In this document: in pieces, positions 34,900 to 47,592 of the stretch
Numbering within the stretch: position 1 is the first letter of the stretch
Layout: each line of letters opens with the position of its first letter
Assembly: GCA_015680685.1 (NCBI GenBank)
Contig: MNCI01034266.1
Location: 86,323-150,322 of the forward strand
DNA: 64,000 nucleotides
Direction: 5' to 3'
Origin: Gnetum montanum
Lineage: Eukaryota > Streptophyta > Gnetopsida > Gnetales > Gnetaceae
Notes under the pieces: model-generated
The model's input: only the letters and a program-made list of their open reading frames with translations
The model's database searches: none
Told to the model about the DNA's origin: nothing
Position numbers and translations under genes: made by a program

Positions 34900-35840
34900 T
34901 TCCATCATTTGCCTTTTAGTTTTAATTATTTTGGTTTCATTTTAATGATGATGTATGACTAGTGTTAGCCAAGATAATTTATTTTTTGATAGTTTATTAT
35001 TTGGACATTTTTGCCACATTATGTGGCTATGGTTATGATGTTTTAATTTTAATTTTAAGTTTTAGTTTTAATTCTGGTTATAATGTTCTAGTGTCTTGGT
35101 TTTGTGTATGTTATGGTTCTATGTTGTAATCTATGTATTAAGGCTATGTTGGCTAAACTTGGTTATAATGCAATAAAAGTATTGAAAATTCTAGGAAGCA
35201 AGGTTATAAACTAAAGTAATAACACATTGTAAGATTGTTTGCCAGTTTTATGGCATGACAGGTCATGCTATATTTGCCAGTTTAAGGCCATGGCGGGCCA
35301 TGTGATATGTAAAAGAAAACATATTTTTTGGTTATTTTATGTTTTAAAATTTTTATGGATTTTTCAATTATAAGGATTTGTATGAGGTTTTTGTATTTTG
35401 AGAAAAAAGAAAAGAAAAAGCTTTAAAAGTAAAAGCATGAAACCCAAAGTAAACTTTAAAGTATAGGTAGATTTAAATTTAATGTAAAGAAAAATGAGAT
35501 TACACAAATAAGTAAAGACTAGGCTATTAGGCTATAGGTACATATAGTTATAGGGCTAGATCAAGAGCATATATCACTTGTAAAAGTGTTTCCTAATCTT
35601 TGAGAGATTAGGAAATGTGTATGATCTATTTTGCACTAGTTTATATTCCCCATCTCCTTCACTAACAATGTTGAAGGGGAGCTCTCCCCATAGTGCATTG
35701 ATGGGTTCGTCATTGTTCACTTTGGCCTCTTTTGCTTTATGACCCCTTTTGATTTTGTGGTAAATAGTAGGAGTTTATTCTTGAAACTCAACTTCAAACC
35801 CTTGTTCTATATTAACGTTGTTAACAACTAAAAGGGACTA
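34900..35840 (-). other. E2 spacer between protease and the antisense gene, with TAAACT motifs
   Basis: Mostly AT-rich. At 35238-35305 the minus strand holds CATGCCATAAAACTGGC and CATGGCCTTAAACTGGC within 50 bp, matching the motif cluster at 48540-48710 in E3, likewise between protease and the end of the antisense gene. No frame is recognised. Confidence 0.5.
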
Positions 35841-36438
35841 CACTATCATTATGAATAATGATTTCACCTCCCTTGTATGGCAGGTGGATCTCTTGGTGAA
35901 TAGGTGAAGACACAACTCATAATTTAGCCATCAAAGGTCTTCCTAGGATGAGGTTGAATCTTGGTGTTTCTTCTACCATCAAAAAATTTTTTGTTATGGG
36001 GAATTACTCCCCTTCCACGAAAACTAGAGAAATAAAGCCTTTGACCACAGCCCATGATCCATTAATTGATTTAAGGATTGAAGTTAATGTATGTTGCATC
36101 TATTTTGTTAAACCCAAGCACTCAATGATGGTATAGGGTATGACATTGGTTGCTATCCCATTATCTATATGTACCCAATGTACTTTGTATTGCCCAACCC
36201 ATATGATTATGAAGAGGGTTTCCTTGGTTGCCTTGTTATTTTGGAGGTTTTTCTTGATTTCACTATTGCAAAACACTAGCAATGTTGACTTAGATTTCCT
36301 AGGAGAAGAGGGTACTATCACTACATGGATAGAATCTTCATTAGCAAGGATGTCTTTGCTAATAAGAATAGAGGTCAACATCTTAACCAATGTCTCGTGG
36401 TGGGCAACAGAAGTCATGACCATGACATACAAGCTCAA
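35840..36438 (-). pseudogene. Aspartic protease of E2, broken
   Basis: The frame 36438-36100 contains MLTSILIS and VHWVHIDNGIATNVIPY, where an active-site D-x-G is kept (DNGIATN). Frames to 35840 contain VVKGFISL, FNLILGRP and SSPIHQEIHLPYKGGEIII. All match E3 protease (47593-48198). Stops separate the parts. Confidence 0.75.
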
Positions 36439-36599
36439 GGTTGTGTTCTTTTGCTTGAGTGATTTCTTGAACTATTCCATTGCATTAAGGAAGTCTTTGT
36501 TATTGGTTGTTGATTTATTAATTTTGACTTCTTCCATACCTCCCAAAATGCGAATTTCCTATTTATGTTGTGGTTGTGGCCTAGCCTCTTTCTTTTCCT

Positions 36600-38586
36600 C
36601 TTGAGGCTTGGGTTCCTTCCATGGTTTACTCATCGATGTTGCCTAGCCTGTGGGGGTCATGGGAAAAAATGAGATGAAAGTGGGCTTCGAAGTATCCACT
36701 TCCTTCTGTTCTTGGGCTTGCTTATCATTTTTGTTCTTGGATTTCTATGTAGCCTTCTTTTATTGTTTGGTTGGGGATTTCTCATTATCCTTAGTTGATT
36801 ATGAGGAAGAAGACATTGTATTAGCCACCATTGGGGGGGAGGGGGGTGGGGCAAAGGGTGTTGTTACTCTATTGTTGGTCTAAAAGCTCTGACAGCTTAA
36901 GGGATAACCTAGTGTACTTAGCTTGATCTTTCTATGTAAAGTCAGGCCTAGATGTAGTTGATGCAATGGCCCCAAACATTGATGGCTGGCTATCATGGTT
37001 GTTAGTAGGGACCTTGGGTTGGTTGTTCCTTGGTCCATGGTTAGTCATTTTGGCTTCTTTGGCTAGCATCATCACAACTATGTTATTTTTTTACCTCTCT
37101 CCTTGTCTTTTCATGTGTGTTGGTTTTTGTATGCCACGTAATTAGGGTTGTGACTAGCTTCTATAGCATCCTCTATGTTTTTGGTCTAGGAGAACACTTG
37201 GCTAAGGGACCATGGGTTAAGGTAGTATAGCTTAGACTTGATAAAATCATTAACCATCCCCTTGAATATAGCCAAAAGGTGGGTTTTTAGCTATAGGCTC
37301 TAGTATCTTGTTTAGCAGACTGTTCCATCATTGGATGAACTTCTGCACTGGTTCAAGGGATCCTTACTTAACCTTCACCAGCTGGTCAAGTGTAGTGTTA
37401 GGATTTAAGTTGTATTTGAAGTGGTTAACAAATTGGATTATCAGATCCTCAAGAGAGGATATAGATCCTCTAGGTAGGGCATGGTACTAGTCAAGAACTT
37501 TCCTAGTCAAGGACATAGGGAAATTTCTCCCAATTGTATGTGTCTAGGCCTATAATAACAAGCACTTTAAACAGAAGATTATAAGGTGAGAATTAGGATC
37601 ACCTTCACCATTATACTTCATAAATTAAGGGATAGGGACACTAGGATGACATTAAGGGTGGGACCATAGGACTGATGGGATCATCTTGGTAAAAGTTCAT
37701 GACCTTGACACTTTGAGATGTAGAGGCCTTTAGCCTCTTTAATTCTTTTGTCACATCTTGGATCATTTAGAAGGCTTGATGTAAGCCTTGTTGTGCCCTT
37801 TTTTGTTGTGGCATTTGAATGAAGGATTGTAACATTTGTTGAAAGGACTATGTCCTTGCTATTAGTTGTAGAATAGAAGGGAGAGGTTGCATTATTACTA
37901 TGTTTGGTGGGTTAAACAAGGAGTAAGATGTTTGTGCTAGTATTTGTGGCATAAATTGAATAAAAGAAATGTGTGATACTTAGGTTTCTTGGGGTTCCAT
38001 GGTGGCTCCACCTAATTAGTTAATGGATTGGTGATGGTGACAACCATCGATGAAGTTTGTACAAACTGTGGCTAAGTGGAAAATGACATGGAAAAGTGGA
38101 ACATGGTTGACTACAACACTAATTATGTTTGGTGCATGGCGATAACTAGTATGGGACCAAACATCATTAGGTAGAAAGGGGTAGAGGATGGCAGCATCTG
38201 GCCCATGGAGGAGTCAAAGTGTGTGGAGGAAGGCATTGTGGCCTTGGGGTTTCTTGTTGCAATAACCTACCTAGGATGTTTATGGGCTCTTATTCTACCT
38301 TGAACTCATCCTCCTCTTCCTATTGCTCCTCCGAACTATGCTTTTCATCCTCATCATACATCTTAATTAACAAAGATAGGATGCAAGCATAGGTATCATT
38401 GAGGGATATTTTGTCATATGGGGAAGGAATATATTCCTTCCCATCTTCGTGTATAAGCTCACACTCCCTTTTGGCTTCTACTTTTGCATGTGGAATCAGC
38501 ATGCCATCTTGGATTTTGACACAAATATAGTTATAATGATTCTCATTTATGATAAAAAATTTAGGACTTTGTTCCTTGAGCTTCAA
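36600..38586 (-). pseudogene. Gag region of E2, heavily broken
   Basis: The N-terminal frame 38586-38320 (YNYICVKIQDGM, AKRECELIHEDGKEYIPSPY) matches the gag start of E3 (44450-44697). Further left, pieces such as FVNHFKYNLNPN-like and QRWN correspond to the retrotransposon gag domain but are split by stops. The stretch 36654-36850 is Ser/Pro-rich linker. The order on the minus strand is gag then protease, as in E3. Confidence 0.6.
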
Positions 38587-39387
38587 GGACTACCTACACT
38601 TGATGACAATAAGGTTTTTAGGGTCATATATCCTTATGACCTATTGGTTGAACCCATTGTCAGTGAATGTGAAAGGAAACTTTGTTGATTGTTGGAATGA
38701 CATGGTGAGAAAGTACTCAAAATGACTAAACATGGTCGTAAAAGGTTAAATAAAGTACAAATTAAAATAAGTGAAATTTAAAAATGGATGAAAAAAGCAA
38801 AAATGATTGAAAACAGGTTACTTATTATAAATAGTAAGTGGCTGCCAAAGGGGGTATACCCCTTTACTAAAAATAGAGAGAGGTGGTATCACACTCTACC
38901 CACTCTTAGCTTTCTAGCTACACCTATGTTGGGATGTAGTAAGAGGAAAAGAAAGAGTGTAAGATGGGAGGTATTATCTCTTTCTATTTAATGTTGGTAT
39001 GGGGGGAGAGTTGAAATTCAAATTGGAAACATTGACTTTCCAAAAAAATATTACATTGGAAAGCTACCTATTTTCTCAGCAAGAGGATGGGGATTTAGGT
39101 GGTAAATCCACCAATGTTGGAAAAATGAGAAAATTGTAATAGCAAAATGGATGTATGAAAGGGAACAGAAAACCAATGCTGGCTTTGGGATTTTATAACT
39201 ATTGTAAAAATTCCAAAACCTAGACACTTGTAATACCCATGCTAGATTTGTAAGGTAGAGGGGAATGGATTATAGTGTTGATTTTGGTGTAGATTTAAAG
39301 GTTTTCACTAAAGAAATAAAAGATTTTAAATTGATAGCCAAATTTGATAGATGGGAAAATAGGTTTTGACAAAGAAATTGGATAGAG
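38587..39387 (-). other. E2 leader between primer site and gag
   Basis: No gene. The plus-strand frames at 38449-38991 are translations of the opposite strand and leader. Confidence 0.4.
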
Positions 39388-39405
39388 GCCCTCGTTTTAG
39401 TGATA
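39388..39405 (-). other. Decayed primer binding site of E2
   Basis: On the minus strand TATCACTAAAACGAGGGC lines up with the E3 primer site TGGTGCTAGAAAGAGGGC, about 12 of 18 positions, mostly transition differences, a few bases inside the LTR. Confidence 0.4.
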
Positions 39406-39411
39406 GAAAAC

Positions 39412-40931
39412 TATTGGTGCTAAAAAATTTGGTTGCTGAAATGGAAACTAAAAGATCCAAGCATCAGAAAAATTTTAACCTTGAATCCCAAGGACCTTCA
39501 AAAATAGGATTTAAGGTGCCCTAGATGATCTAGCCGATCACCCAAGGACTTATGGAAGTGTAAATGGAGGTGCAAATGGAAACATAAATGGCTTTGGAAA
39601 TGGAAATGGAAACATAGTTAAAAACAAAAATGAGGTAAAAGTTGTAGATCTAGAATGAAAGCAAATGTAGAAATGAAAATGTGAACTAAAACTTGCATAA
39701 CATGAACAATAAATTTATTTAAATAAAAATAAAGAATAAGGTTCATGAAGTACAAAGTTTGTGCCAAAAGCACCAAAAGTTGCTTGCAAGAGCTTGAAGT
39801 CTATTGGAGAAGGCAGGATGTGTTCTATGGTAACTTCATGATTCGATTTCTTCCTAGCTTCAATTTCTAGCAATGTTTCATTGGCGTTCACTAAGGTTTG
39901 CAACATAGTTATATAAATGGATTTTCACTTTTTTCTGTAATGGCAACTACATGGGAGTCTCTGTGCCCAACGTAGTACCAGTTTCTACTACCAAAAAGTG
40001 GAAATAAGGTTGCAATGAGCTTTGGTGGTTGTGAAAGTTTGGAATTACTATGAAGGTTATGGATGTCAAAGTGTTGGAACCAAAATATTATATTTAAGTT
40101 TGGTATATATAGGGTTGATTTGGCTATTTCTGGGTCTCTGCACTACTGACATGGTTGTCGTCAATTTGTAGGTGCAACAACTATTAAATCTTAGTGTAGT
40201 TATCATTTATAGTAAATCTAGTATGGAATACAACTGTAAAACCCATCTGTTTACTATAAATAGTAAATGGACTTTTGTGACTATTTTGGCACCATTCTTA
40301 TTATGTTTGCTTTGGTGGACTATGCTAGAGCTACAATTATGCTAGAGTTGCAACTACACTAGAGCTACAACTACGTTGGAGGTGAAACTATGCTACAGTT
40401 GTAATACATTGGAGCTACAACTACATTGTCACATGCTTTCATTGAAAACTTGCTGAAAAATTGGAATGACTACGCTAGCCACTGTTGGAAAAATGGAAAT
40501 TTTAATAGTTCCAATGTTGCAATTTTGTTAGGTCTTTGTGGTGACTATGCTAGCCACTGTCATCTCCTAGAATGGAATAGAGCTTCTTGTCTATTATAGC
40601 ACCGTGTCTACTATAGCACCATGTTTATTGTAGTACTAGTCAGAGTTGATGGCTCCAACGTAGTTGGGGCTATACCCCTACAAAAAAGCATGGAAATTCC
40701 AATTTTAGCCATTTTAAAGGTGTTTTTGGCCTTCCCAAGCCCAAATATGGACATGGGGTACCCTTTTTTTCTTGGGAAGCAGAGCAATAACAAATTTTGA
40801 AACATTTTTTGGCCCCAAAAAGTTGAAGTATATAAGATTGTAGCTCATGGACTACATATCTCACATTTACAAGGAATCTTTGCCTTAATTTGGAAAATGA
40901 AGGTTGTAACATGAATTTTGGTGGTGTTTCA
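39412..40931 (-). mobile_element. 5' LTR of E2, about 1.5 kb
   Basis: On the plus strand it runs from TATTGGTGCTAAAAAATTTG to TGGTGGTGTTTCA and aligns with 12961-14196, 14633-15913 and 63379-64000. Minus-strand gag and a decayed primer site follow on its left, so it is a 5' LTR. The minus-strand frame at 40912-40611 is LTR sequence, not a gene. Confidence 0.75.
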
Positions 40932-41866
40932 TCAACTTCTTGGCAATTTTCTTTCCTATTTCTACTTTTTTTTATGGGGTGAAACCATCATTTCGTTTCA
41001 TTACCAAGGCTAGGTTTGATTTGGTTTTACTATTGAATGAGATGTGTTACATCCAATGGACTTGATGGCGGAGCATGAGGAAGGAGATGTCACATGGCCA
41101 TTATGCATGAGTATCAAACATTAGTCATCATTGTTGTGTAGGGTAATGGAAGATCATAATTAGTCTACGAGACTAGGATTAAGAAATGGTAATAAAAATG
41201 ATGTGAAACAAACACTCTTGGTACAGTAGAAAAAAAATCACTAAATCTTTAGTTGTGCCTTCACAATGACCTCTAGAGCTTCATCTTGCAAGAAAAACTC
41301 TAAGAGGACTAGAAAATAAGACAAAGAAAACATGTTATTACAAGATAATGCATGGGACTACATGAGACAACTAGCAAACTAGGCCATCATAGGTCACTAT
41401 TACTACAAATAGAGAGAGATCTATGTAATGTGCATTATATTTGCAAAGTTCTACAGTTCATTCATTATGCCAAACAAGGAGAGAGAGTAAAAGAGAAAGC
41501 ATGTGTAGGCTCACCTATTGTAGACCATCAGAGTCATCAACATCAATCATTTATTGCAAGCTATCAACACTTGTAAACAATAATACAAGCAAACATGTAA
41601 GTGTTAGATGCAATCATGGATATGTGATGGCTTTAATGTTGCATAGCAAGGGTTTGATGTTGTCTTAAGTAGGTTTAAGTTTTGATGAGGAACTTGGTTT
41701 CAAGTGCTTTCTCCTCATGATTGTGGTCTTAGATGGGAACTCTGATTAAGGGATCCTCCGTGATTTTTCTCACTTTAAGGTCATTAGGCTACTTTAGGGT
41801 GTTATGGATGTATAGTAAAATGGTTTTAAAGGCTTAAGTCAACTTGGTCTAATGACATCATGAGAG
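40932..41866. other. Unassigned spacer between E2 and E3
   Basis: No similarity to the other elements is visible and no domain is seen. The frames 41352-41668 are short and unrecognised. Confidence 0.4.
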
Positions 41867-41871
41867 GGATC
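41867..41871. other. Target-site duplication GGATC, left copy
   Basis: GGATC directly before the LTR at 41872 is repeated directly after the LTR ending at 60635. Confidence 0.9.
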
Positions 41872-43608
41872 TGAAACACCACAAAACTTTTGGCTAACAC
41901 TTATAGCAGAAAGTGAGCTAAGTCATGTTGGTCCCCGGCATCACCAAGCTTGAAAGCCTAAAAAAAAATATCAAACGGAGCAACAATTGAACAAGTAAGG
42001 GTTCCCTGAGATCCATTGGAGACTACATCAAAATACAGCAACAAGAACTATAGGTTTCAAACTCAAAACACTTAGTTTTGACTAAGTATACTTCATGCAC
42101 ACAGGCCTGCACGCCCAGCGTACAACCCAGCATGCAGCAAATTTTGAGCCCTAAAATGAGTTAAAACATGTTAGAATCAAGCATATGGACCCCCCAGGAC
42201 CTTCCTAAGAGTCCCCAATAGCTCTCAAGTACCTAAAATTCAACTTTTGGGCTCCAAATGATGGGTTTTCATGCCTGCACGCTGGCCTGCATGCACAGCA
42301 TGCACGCCCAGTGTGTACCATCATAGGTAGATCAAAACAAACACTCAGAACATGATTTTCATAGGTAATCAACTCCCAGAGGTAGGGAAACTATCAGACA
42401 TCATCTTGGGTTCCCAAAAATCAAGTTGTGACCTAGAAAAGTGGCACTTTCATGCCTATACGCTGACCTGCACGCCCAGTGTATGACTTCTAAGGTGACC
42501 CAAAATAGGCACTTCAGAGCAGGATTTTCACAAGGCATCAACTCTCAAAGACAAGGCCATTGTTAGGCATCATCATGGGCTTAGGAAAGTCAAATTTTGA
42601 CCTTGAAATCATGCATTTTGGAGCTCACATGTTGAGCATGTACATCTTGCATGCCCAGCGTGTACGCCCAGTGTGCAGCCCAGCATACACCAGTCGGAGC
42701 CTTCCAAAACCATGTCAGATAGAGCCCAAATGAGCCCAAATTTGACAAGCAGCATTCTGATGATCCAAGGGCCAAATTCAAGATTTTTTGATTGTAACAG
42801 TATATTCGTTTGTAAAGTTCAATTCTCTTGCGTTGGGCAAGTTTGTACGCTAAGTTCACATGCCCAGCATGTACACGCTGGAATGCAGCATGCTGTACAT
42901 TTGTAATTTTCTTTGCACTCAGACAATGTAGCCACATGTCACCCAAACCAAAATTCTCTCACCCAACTCCAAATTCTCTTACCCACATCCACTCGTCCCA
43001 TCTCAGATCCGAATTTAGCGTCCAAACTTGTACAAAAACCTGGATTTTTGACTAGATCGGGGTTCGAAAAAATCAAAGAATTTGGGCAAAAATTTGGGTA
43101 ATCGATGCTAAGAACATTGAGAACACCCATCCTCTACGCTGGACTTGGACCCTGCATGCTGAGCATATAGCCTCCACGCTGTGCCTGTAGTCTGAACCAG
43201 CATACCATCATGCCTCCACATCCATCGGGGCTCTTCATCCGCCTTGTGCCAGATCCACAATTGTGTTTAGACCGGTGCATTATAATTTTCATCATGCAAT
43301 AATATTGCTGCATTTTTTGCTAAGATTTGTTACAGTTTTTGTTTGTTCTTATTTACCTCTTTTTTACATCCCTGCACGTTTACGTTCTGGTTTACGCTTA
43401 TTACGCTGTTTACATATAACCCTGCACATGGCACATTGGCATACGTTTGGGGAAATCCTTGTTTGATCCGTGTGCGGACCACCCAAGGTACTCTACCTTC
43501 GTCAGTTCCAGCTTGCCCTCAAGCAAAGGTAGAGTCTTTTGTGCCTGTCTGTAGATCTCTTAGTGTTTGTTTCATTCTAGCCTCGCACCGACAATTTTAG
43601 ACAATACA
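41872..43608 (+). mobile_element. 5' LTR of E3
   Basis: Aligns end to end with 58904-60635. The first 1 kb contains about five tandem units of 175-205 bp (cores near 42105, 42280, 42455, 42635, 42845), each with GCACGCCCAGCGTG-like palindromes. Short frames in both LTRs are repeat translations. Confidence 0.9.
42100..42900 (+). repeat. Tandem units with CACGCTG/CAGCGTG cores inside the 5' LTR
   Basis: Unit spacers share ordered blocks (TCAACTCCCAGAGGTAGGGA against TCAACTCTCAAAGACAAGGC; CATCATCTTGGG against CATCATCATGGG). Each unit carries one to three copies of words like CCTGCACGCCCAGCGT. The same array is in the 3' LTR at 59130-59950. Confidence 0.8.
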
Positions 43609-43613
43609 AAAAA

Positions 43614-43631
43614 TGGTGCTAGAAAGAGGGC
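43614..43631 (+). other. Primer binding site, best fit tRNA-Asn
   Basis: TGGTGCTAGAAAGAGGGC starts five bases after the LTR. The 3' end of plant tRNA-Asn, ending CTAGCGCCA, fits with a G-to-A or C-to-T change; this tRNA identification rests on memory of the tRNA and should be checked. Confidence 0.55.
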
Positions 43632-43781
43632 ATGAAACTATTTAAATCTATTCTGATCTCATACGCCTGTCCCCTGTGCCTCTGATCTACTGCCTGGTTT
43701 TCTCAGATTTACATTACACCAACATTTAATCTCATTTTGGTTCCTCTCATATCTGTGTCCTGTTTTTCAGTATTCTTAGCA

Positions 43782-43999
43782 TCTACATGCTGCCCAACAT
43801 ACCTGCATGTTGTAGACCCTATCTACACGCTGCCCAATGTACTTGCACGTTGTAGACCATGTCTACACATTGCCCAACGTACCTGCATGCTGTAGACCCT
43901 GTCTACATGCTGCCCAATGTACCTGCATGTTGTAGATCCTATCTACACGCTGCCCAACGTACCTGCATGCTGTAGACCTTGTCTACATGCTGCGACCAC
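43782..43999 (+). repeat. Five 40-bp tandem repeats in the leader
   Basis: Units start at 43782, 43822, 43862, 43902 and 43942, each of the form TCTACACGCTGCCCAATGTA plus TTGCACGTTGTAGACC..., followed by a partial unit. Each 40-bp unit is two diverged 20-bp halves. Scattered ACGCTG/ATGCTG words continue to 44170. Confidence 0.9.
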
Positions 44000-44265
44000 T
44001 TGCAACATGCTGATCACTCTGGCTTTACGTTGATAGTTGCAGTCTACACGCCGTGACCTCGGTTTACACGTTGTGAACAATTTTTGTACGCTGGTTGTTG
44101 AAGCTTGTACATTGGGACCCAGTCCATACGCTGTGTAAACAGGCTACACTCTGTCAACTTAAGTGCATGCTGATAAGTATACCTGTTTCATATTCATCCA
44201 TATCCTCACTTGTACACCTTGACATTGTCTCCCATCCACCTAGTTACACTTATGACCATTTCATC

Positions 44266-47200
44266 ATGAATACCGCCAATACCAATGTTTCAACGAAGTC
44301 CATCCCGGATACTGTTAACCCCACGACGATGTCGATACCCATTATGCAACCCATAGGGGCCCACAGTGAGGCTAATCCCCAGGGAGGACTTTGCCGATCT
44401 CTTAGACTACAAGGGAAGAATCTATCGTTCAATGTCATAACACAAGAATAGTATAACTTCATATGTGTGAAGATCCAAGCTAGCTTGGCAGTAGATCAAA
44501 CTGAACTGGAGGCTAAGAAACAATATGAATTGGTTCATAAGGGAGGACATGAGTTCATCCTCTCCCTGTATGACATCATCCCCCTTCCAGAGCACTACTC
44601 TAAGCTCATTTCACAGCTCCTCCTAGTAAAAAGTCAATCTCAAGACCAATCCATAATAAATCCTCAATTAGAAGAGGAGGATGACTTTGCAGCGTAGTCT
44701 GAACATAAGGATTCGTACCATACTCTCAGTCCGCACACTTACGCAAACCCATTATTTCATCCCTTCATGGGGCATAGTATGTCTCTCCATTTATTTAAAA
44801 CCACTCAAGCACAGGTGCCTCAACAGGAACCATTCACTCTTGTTCCCACTCTCCCAGTGATTGATACCCAATTCAATATACCCATCACCACTATTCCTCC
44901 CGTTACCACGTCACCCCCTTTCTTACAAATACAACCCCAACAACACCCCCCTCAAACTAATGTGGGAGTAACTTTCCCACCCCAAGTGATCGGGATGCCG
45001 TATGTGATACCAGCTTCTACATCCATGCACTATATACCACGGATTCAAACTCAAGGAGCACCCTTCACCACTTCAACTCAACAAGTTCAAGGTATTTCCC
45101 CACAAAATATGACTAGGTAGTGGGCTACGACCGGTATGCAACCGCATCAATCCCCTCACTTCAACATACCACCTCCTACAGTTCCATCCATGAATATCCC
45201 TCAAGTATAGTAACAACAACAACAACAACTATTTCCTTACAGTATGCTACCCTTAGTAACACCTACCATGAATATTCCACAAGCACAACCTCCAACCACT
45301 CAACTCTCCTCTTTTCAGTCCACTGTGCAATAATCTAACTTGTATACGATACAACATAATCAATCTACTGTCTTGCCTAGTGCCCAAGACTGGGCTGAAG
45401 CCAAAAAGCTGATGCAAGAGCTAACTGATGAAGTCAAGCGCCTCAAAACAACTACCGACGAAGAGCTTAAGATAGTAGATTTCTATCAAGATGACCCTAT
45501 CAGCTCTTTGATTCCACCTCTAACATTACCTAAAGGTGTTTTCCTACCCACGTTAACCAAATACAATGGGGAAATAGACCCCAACACCCATCTTGTAACG
45601 TTTAGACTAGAGTGCGTGTTGTTTCAAGCATGGCCACATGCCATCTTGCGAGTGTTCCCCATGTCCCTCACAGGGAGAGCACTTGACTGGTATCAGGCTT
45701 TGCCCTAAAACTCCATAGCTTCTCTGGAAGATTTATTACACTAGTTCGTTACCAGGTTCAAGTATAACTTGAAGCCTAAAGCAACACTTGACAGCCTCAT
45801 ACAGGTTCAAGTATAACTTGAAGATTTATTCAACGATGGAGTGTTGCCCTCAATGAGCTCCATGAGCCAATCCTGGAGACTTACCTCCTCACTATTCTAA
45901 AGGGGGTCGTTAATGATTTTGTGAAGTCCAAACTATACTATCTTAATGCATGCACTCTTAGCCAAGCATTTGTACAAATAAAGAATATTGAAGAAGTTGC
46001 GCAAAACAGTCATGATCCAGCCTATTCAGCCTTTAGAAACCAACATAACAAAAAAGACAAAGAAAAGGCTAAGGAAACTATAGCAGCAGTAGCAGAAACA
46101 CAACAAATGAGTACAAGACAATAGGACAAACTGCCTACGGCCCCTACTAACTATGCTAGACTAGCTCCCGCCACTGCGCCTGAACCTTCTACATCGCAAA
46201 CTGCTGCAACAGGTCATGCCTGAAACTTTGAGAGGAAGGATCCCTCTTAATACACACCACTGCCTGTGAAACCTTCTCAACCATTTGACAAACTTTTGAA
46301 GGACGGAATGATGAAACACAAGCAGATGTCTCCTACAGCTATTCAAAGACATGATCGATTCTGTGAATTGGTCAAGAATCTAGGCTTGGCCACACCTAAT
46401 GAGCCTCTTGTCCCAAAAGGCTTTAGACTCGATAGGTTTTGCGAATACCATCAACGTAATGGGCATGATACCAATTTTTATTTTGCCTTGAAACAAGACA
46501 TCCAACGAATGATAGATAGGGGCGAAATAACTTTCGATGAGTCCAACCCAGTCCAACCCCAAAACCAATCCATGGGCGTATATAAGGACCCACTAAATAC
46601 TAAGGAAGAATCATACGTAATTAACACTATCTACTTAGATAACGAACAAGAAGCACCTAGGATTAACACCATTTATTTAGATAATGAAGAACAAACACCT
46701 AAGAGACCCTTCACAATTCATATTCCTTCTACTACACAAACACCCGCACCTCAATCATCATACCCTCCATATAACCCTCCTACCCCACAAAGACCCTATG
46801 TCATCTAGATACCCCCTGTGGTGGCAACCTCTACCATACCACCACAAGATAAACCATACGTGGTGCATGTACCTCCTACCACTACAACCTCAAACACGCA
46901 ACCTCTGACCCGGCCTGCTCCGTACGTAGTCTGGGTGCCACCCGCGGTTGCAACTACGGAGGCACAGCTTCCAACTAAACCAACTCCATATGTTGTCAAG
47001 ATACCCAAACACCCTGATAACCACCAACCTTCCACTCTGCAAACACAACATAGACCGACCCCATATGTTGTTAGGGTGCCCAGGCAGCCTGACACTTAAC
47101 CACCTTCAACCGTCCAATCGCAACCTTGTACCACTCCATACTTCATACGAGTTCCAAAGCAACCTGATGTTCAGAAACCAAATATTCCCCTGCGCCACAC

Positions 47201-47590
47201 ACGGGAACGCCTGGCAGACAGGCTCACATAGGAACGCTTAGAGAAAGAATGTCAACGGCTTGCCTTAGGACCCCCCAAGCCTACTCCATTAAGTGCAGTA
47301 CCCATGACATTACCTAATAATGAATTGAACATGAGCTATAAGGGAGAATCATCAGGAATACATGATGTATCCAGATCAACGACTATGGAAGAAAACATCA
47401 AACCAGCTACACATGAGATAAAATTGCTGGGCTCGATGGACCAAGTAACCACTAACAAGCATGCACCTAATGGTAAATATTTAGCAACAGCCCTAACATA
47501 GTTCATGCAGGCACTTAAATAGAAAAAAACTTCATTAAGCCAATATGACTTGATGTTAACTTCTCAAAACTCATCGCGAAGCCCTAGTAC
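44266..47590 (+). pseudogene. Gag of E3, with stops and a frameshift
   Basis: The frame from ATG 44266 runs with single stops through an N-terminal domain (FICVKIQASL, YELVHKGGHEFI, to 44697), a Pro/Gln-rich stretch (44767-45330), then the retrotransposon gag domain (45340-45708: KYNGEIDPNTHLVTF, RVFPMSLTGRALDWYQALP; frame change near 45760-45830, then 45921-46124). The part at 46266-46808 has RFCEYHQRNGHDTNFYF, a CCHC-like knuckle whose second or third ligand position is altered. A Pro-rich repeat linker (46800-47180) follows. Gag packages element RNA. Near 45762 and 45811 the 20-bp word containing TTCAAGTATAACTTGAA is duplicated, which breaks the frame. Confidence 0.8.
46790..47180 (+). repeat. 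Proline-rich PYVV-x-VP repeats in the Gag-PR linker
   Basis: Six units of about 22-28 residues each contain a PYVV-x-VP-type core: RPYVI, KPYVVHVPP, APYVVWVPP, TPYVVKIPK, TPYVVRVPR and TPYFIRVPK. They are coded in one plus-strand frame broken by two stops. The repeated pair INTIYLDNE (46622 and 46664) lies just upstream. Confidence 0.7.
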
Positions 47591-47592
47591 GC

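Noticed and set aside
36140-36604. 154-residue plus-strand frame in E2
   Set aside because: It is the complement of the E2 protease and gag region, whose minus-strand translation matches E3.
43782-43999. CRISPR-like direct repeats
   Set aside because: The units are contiguous 40-bp tandem repeats without unique spacers and lie in a plant retroelement leader.
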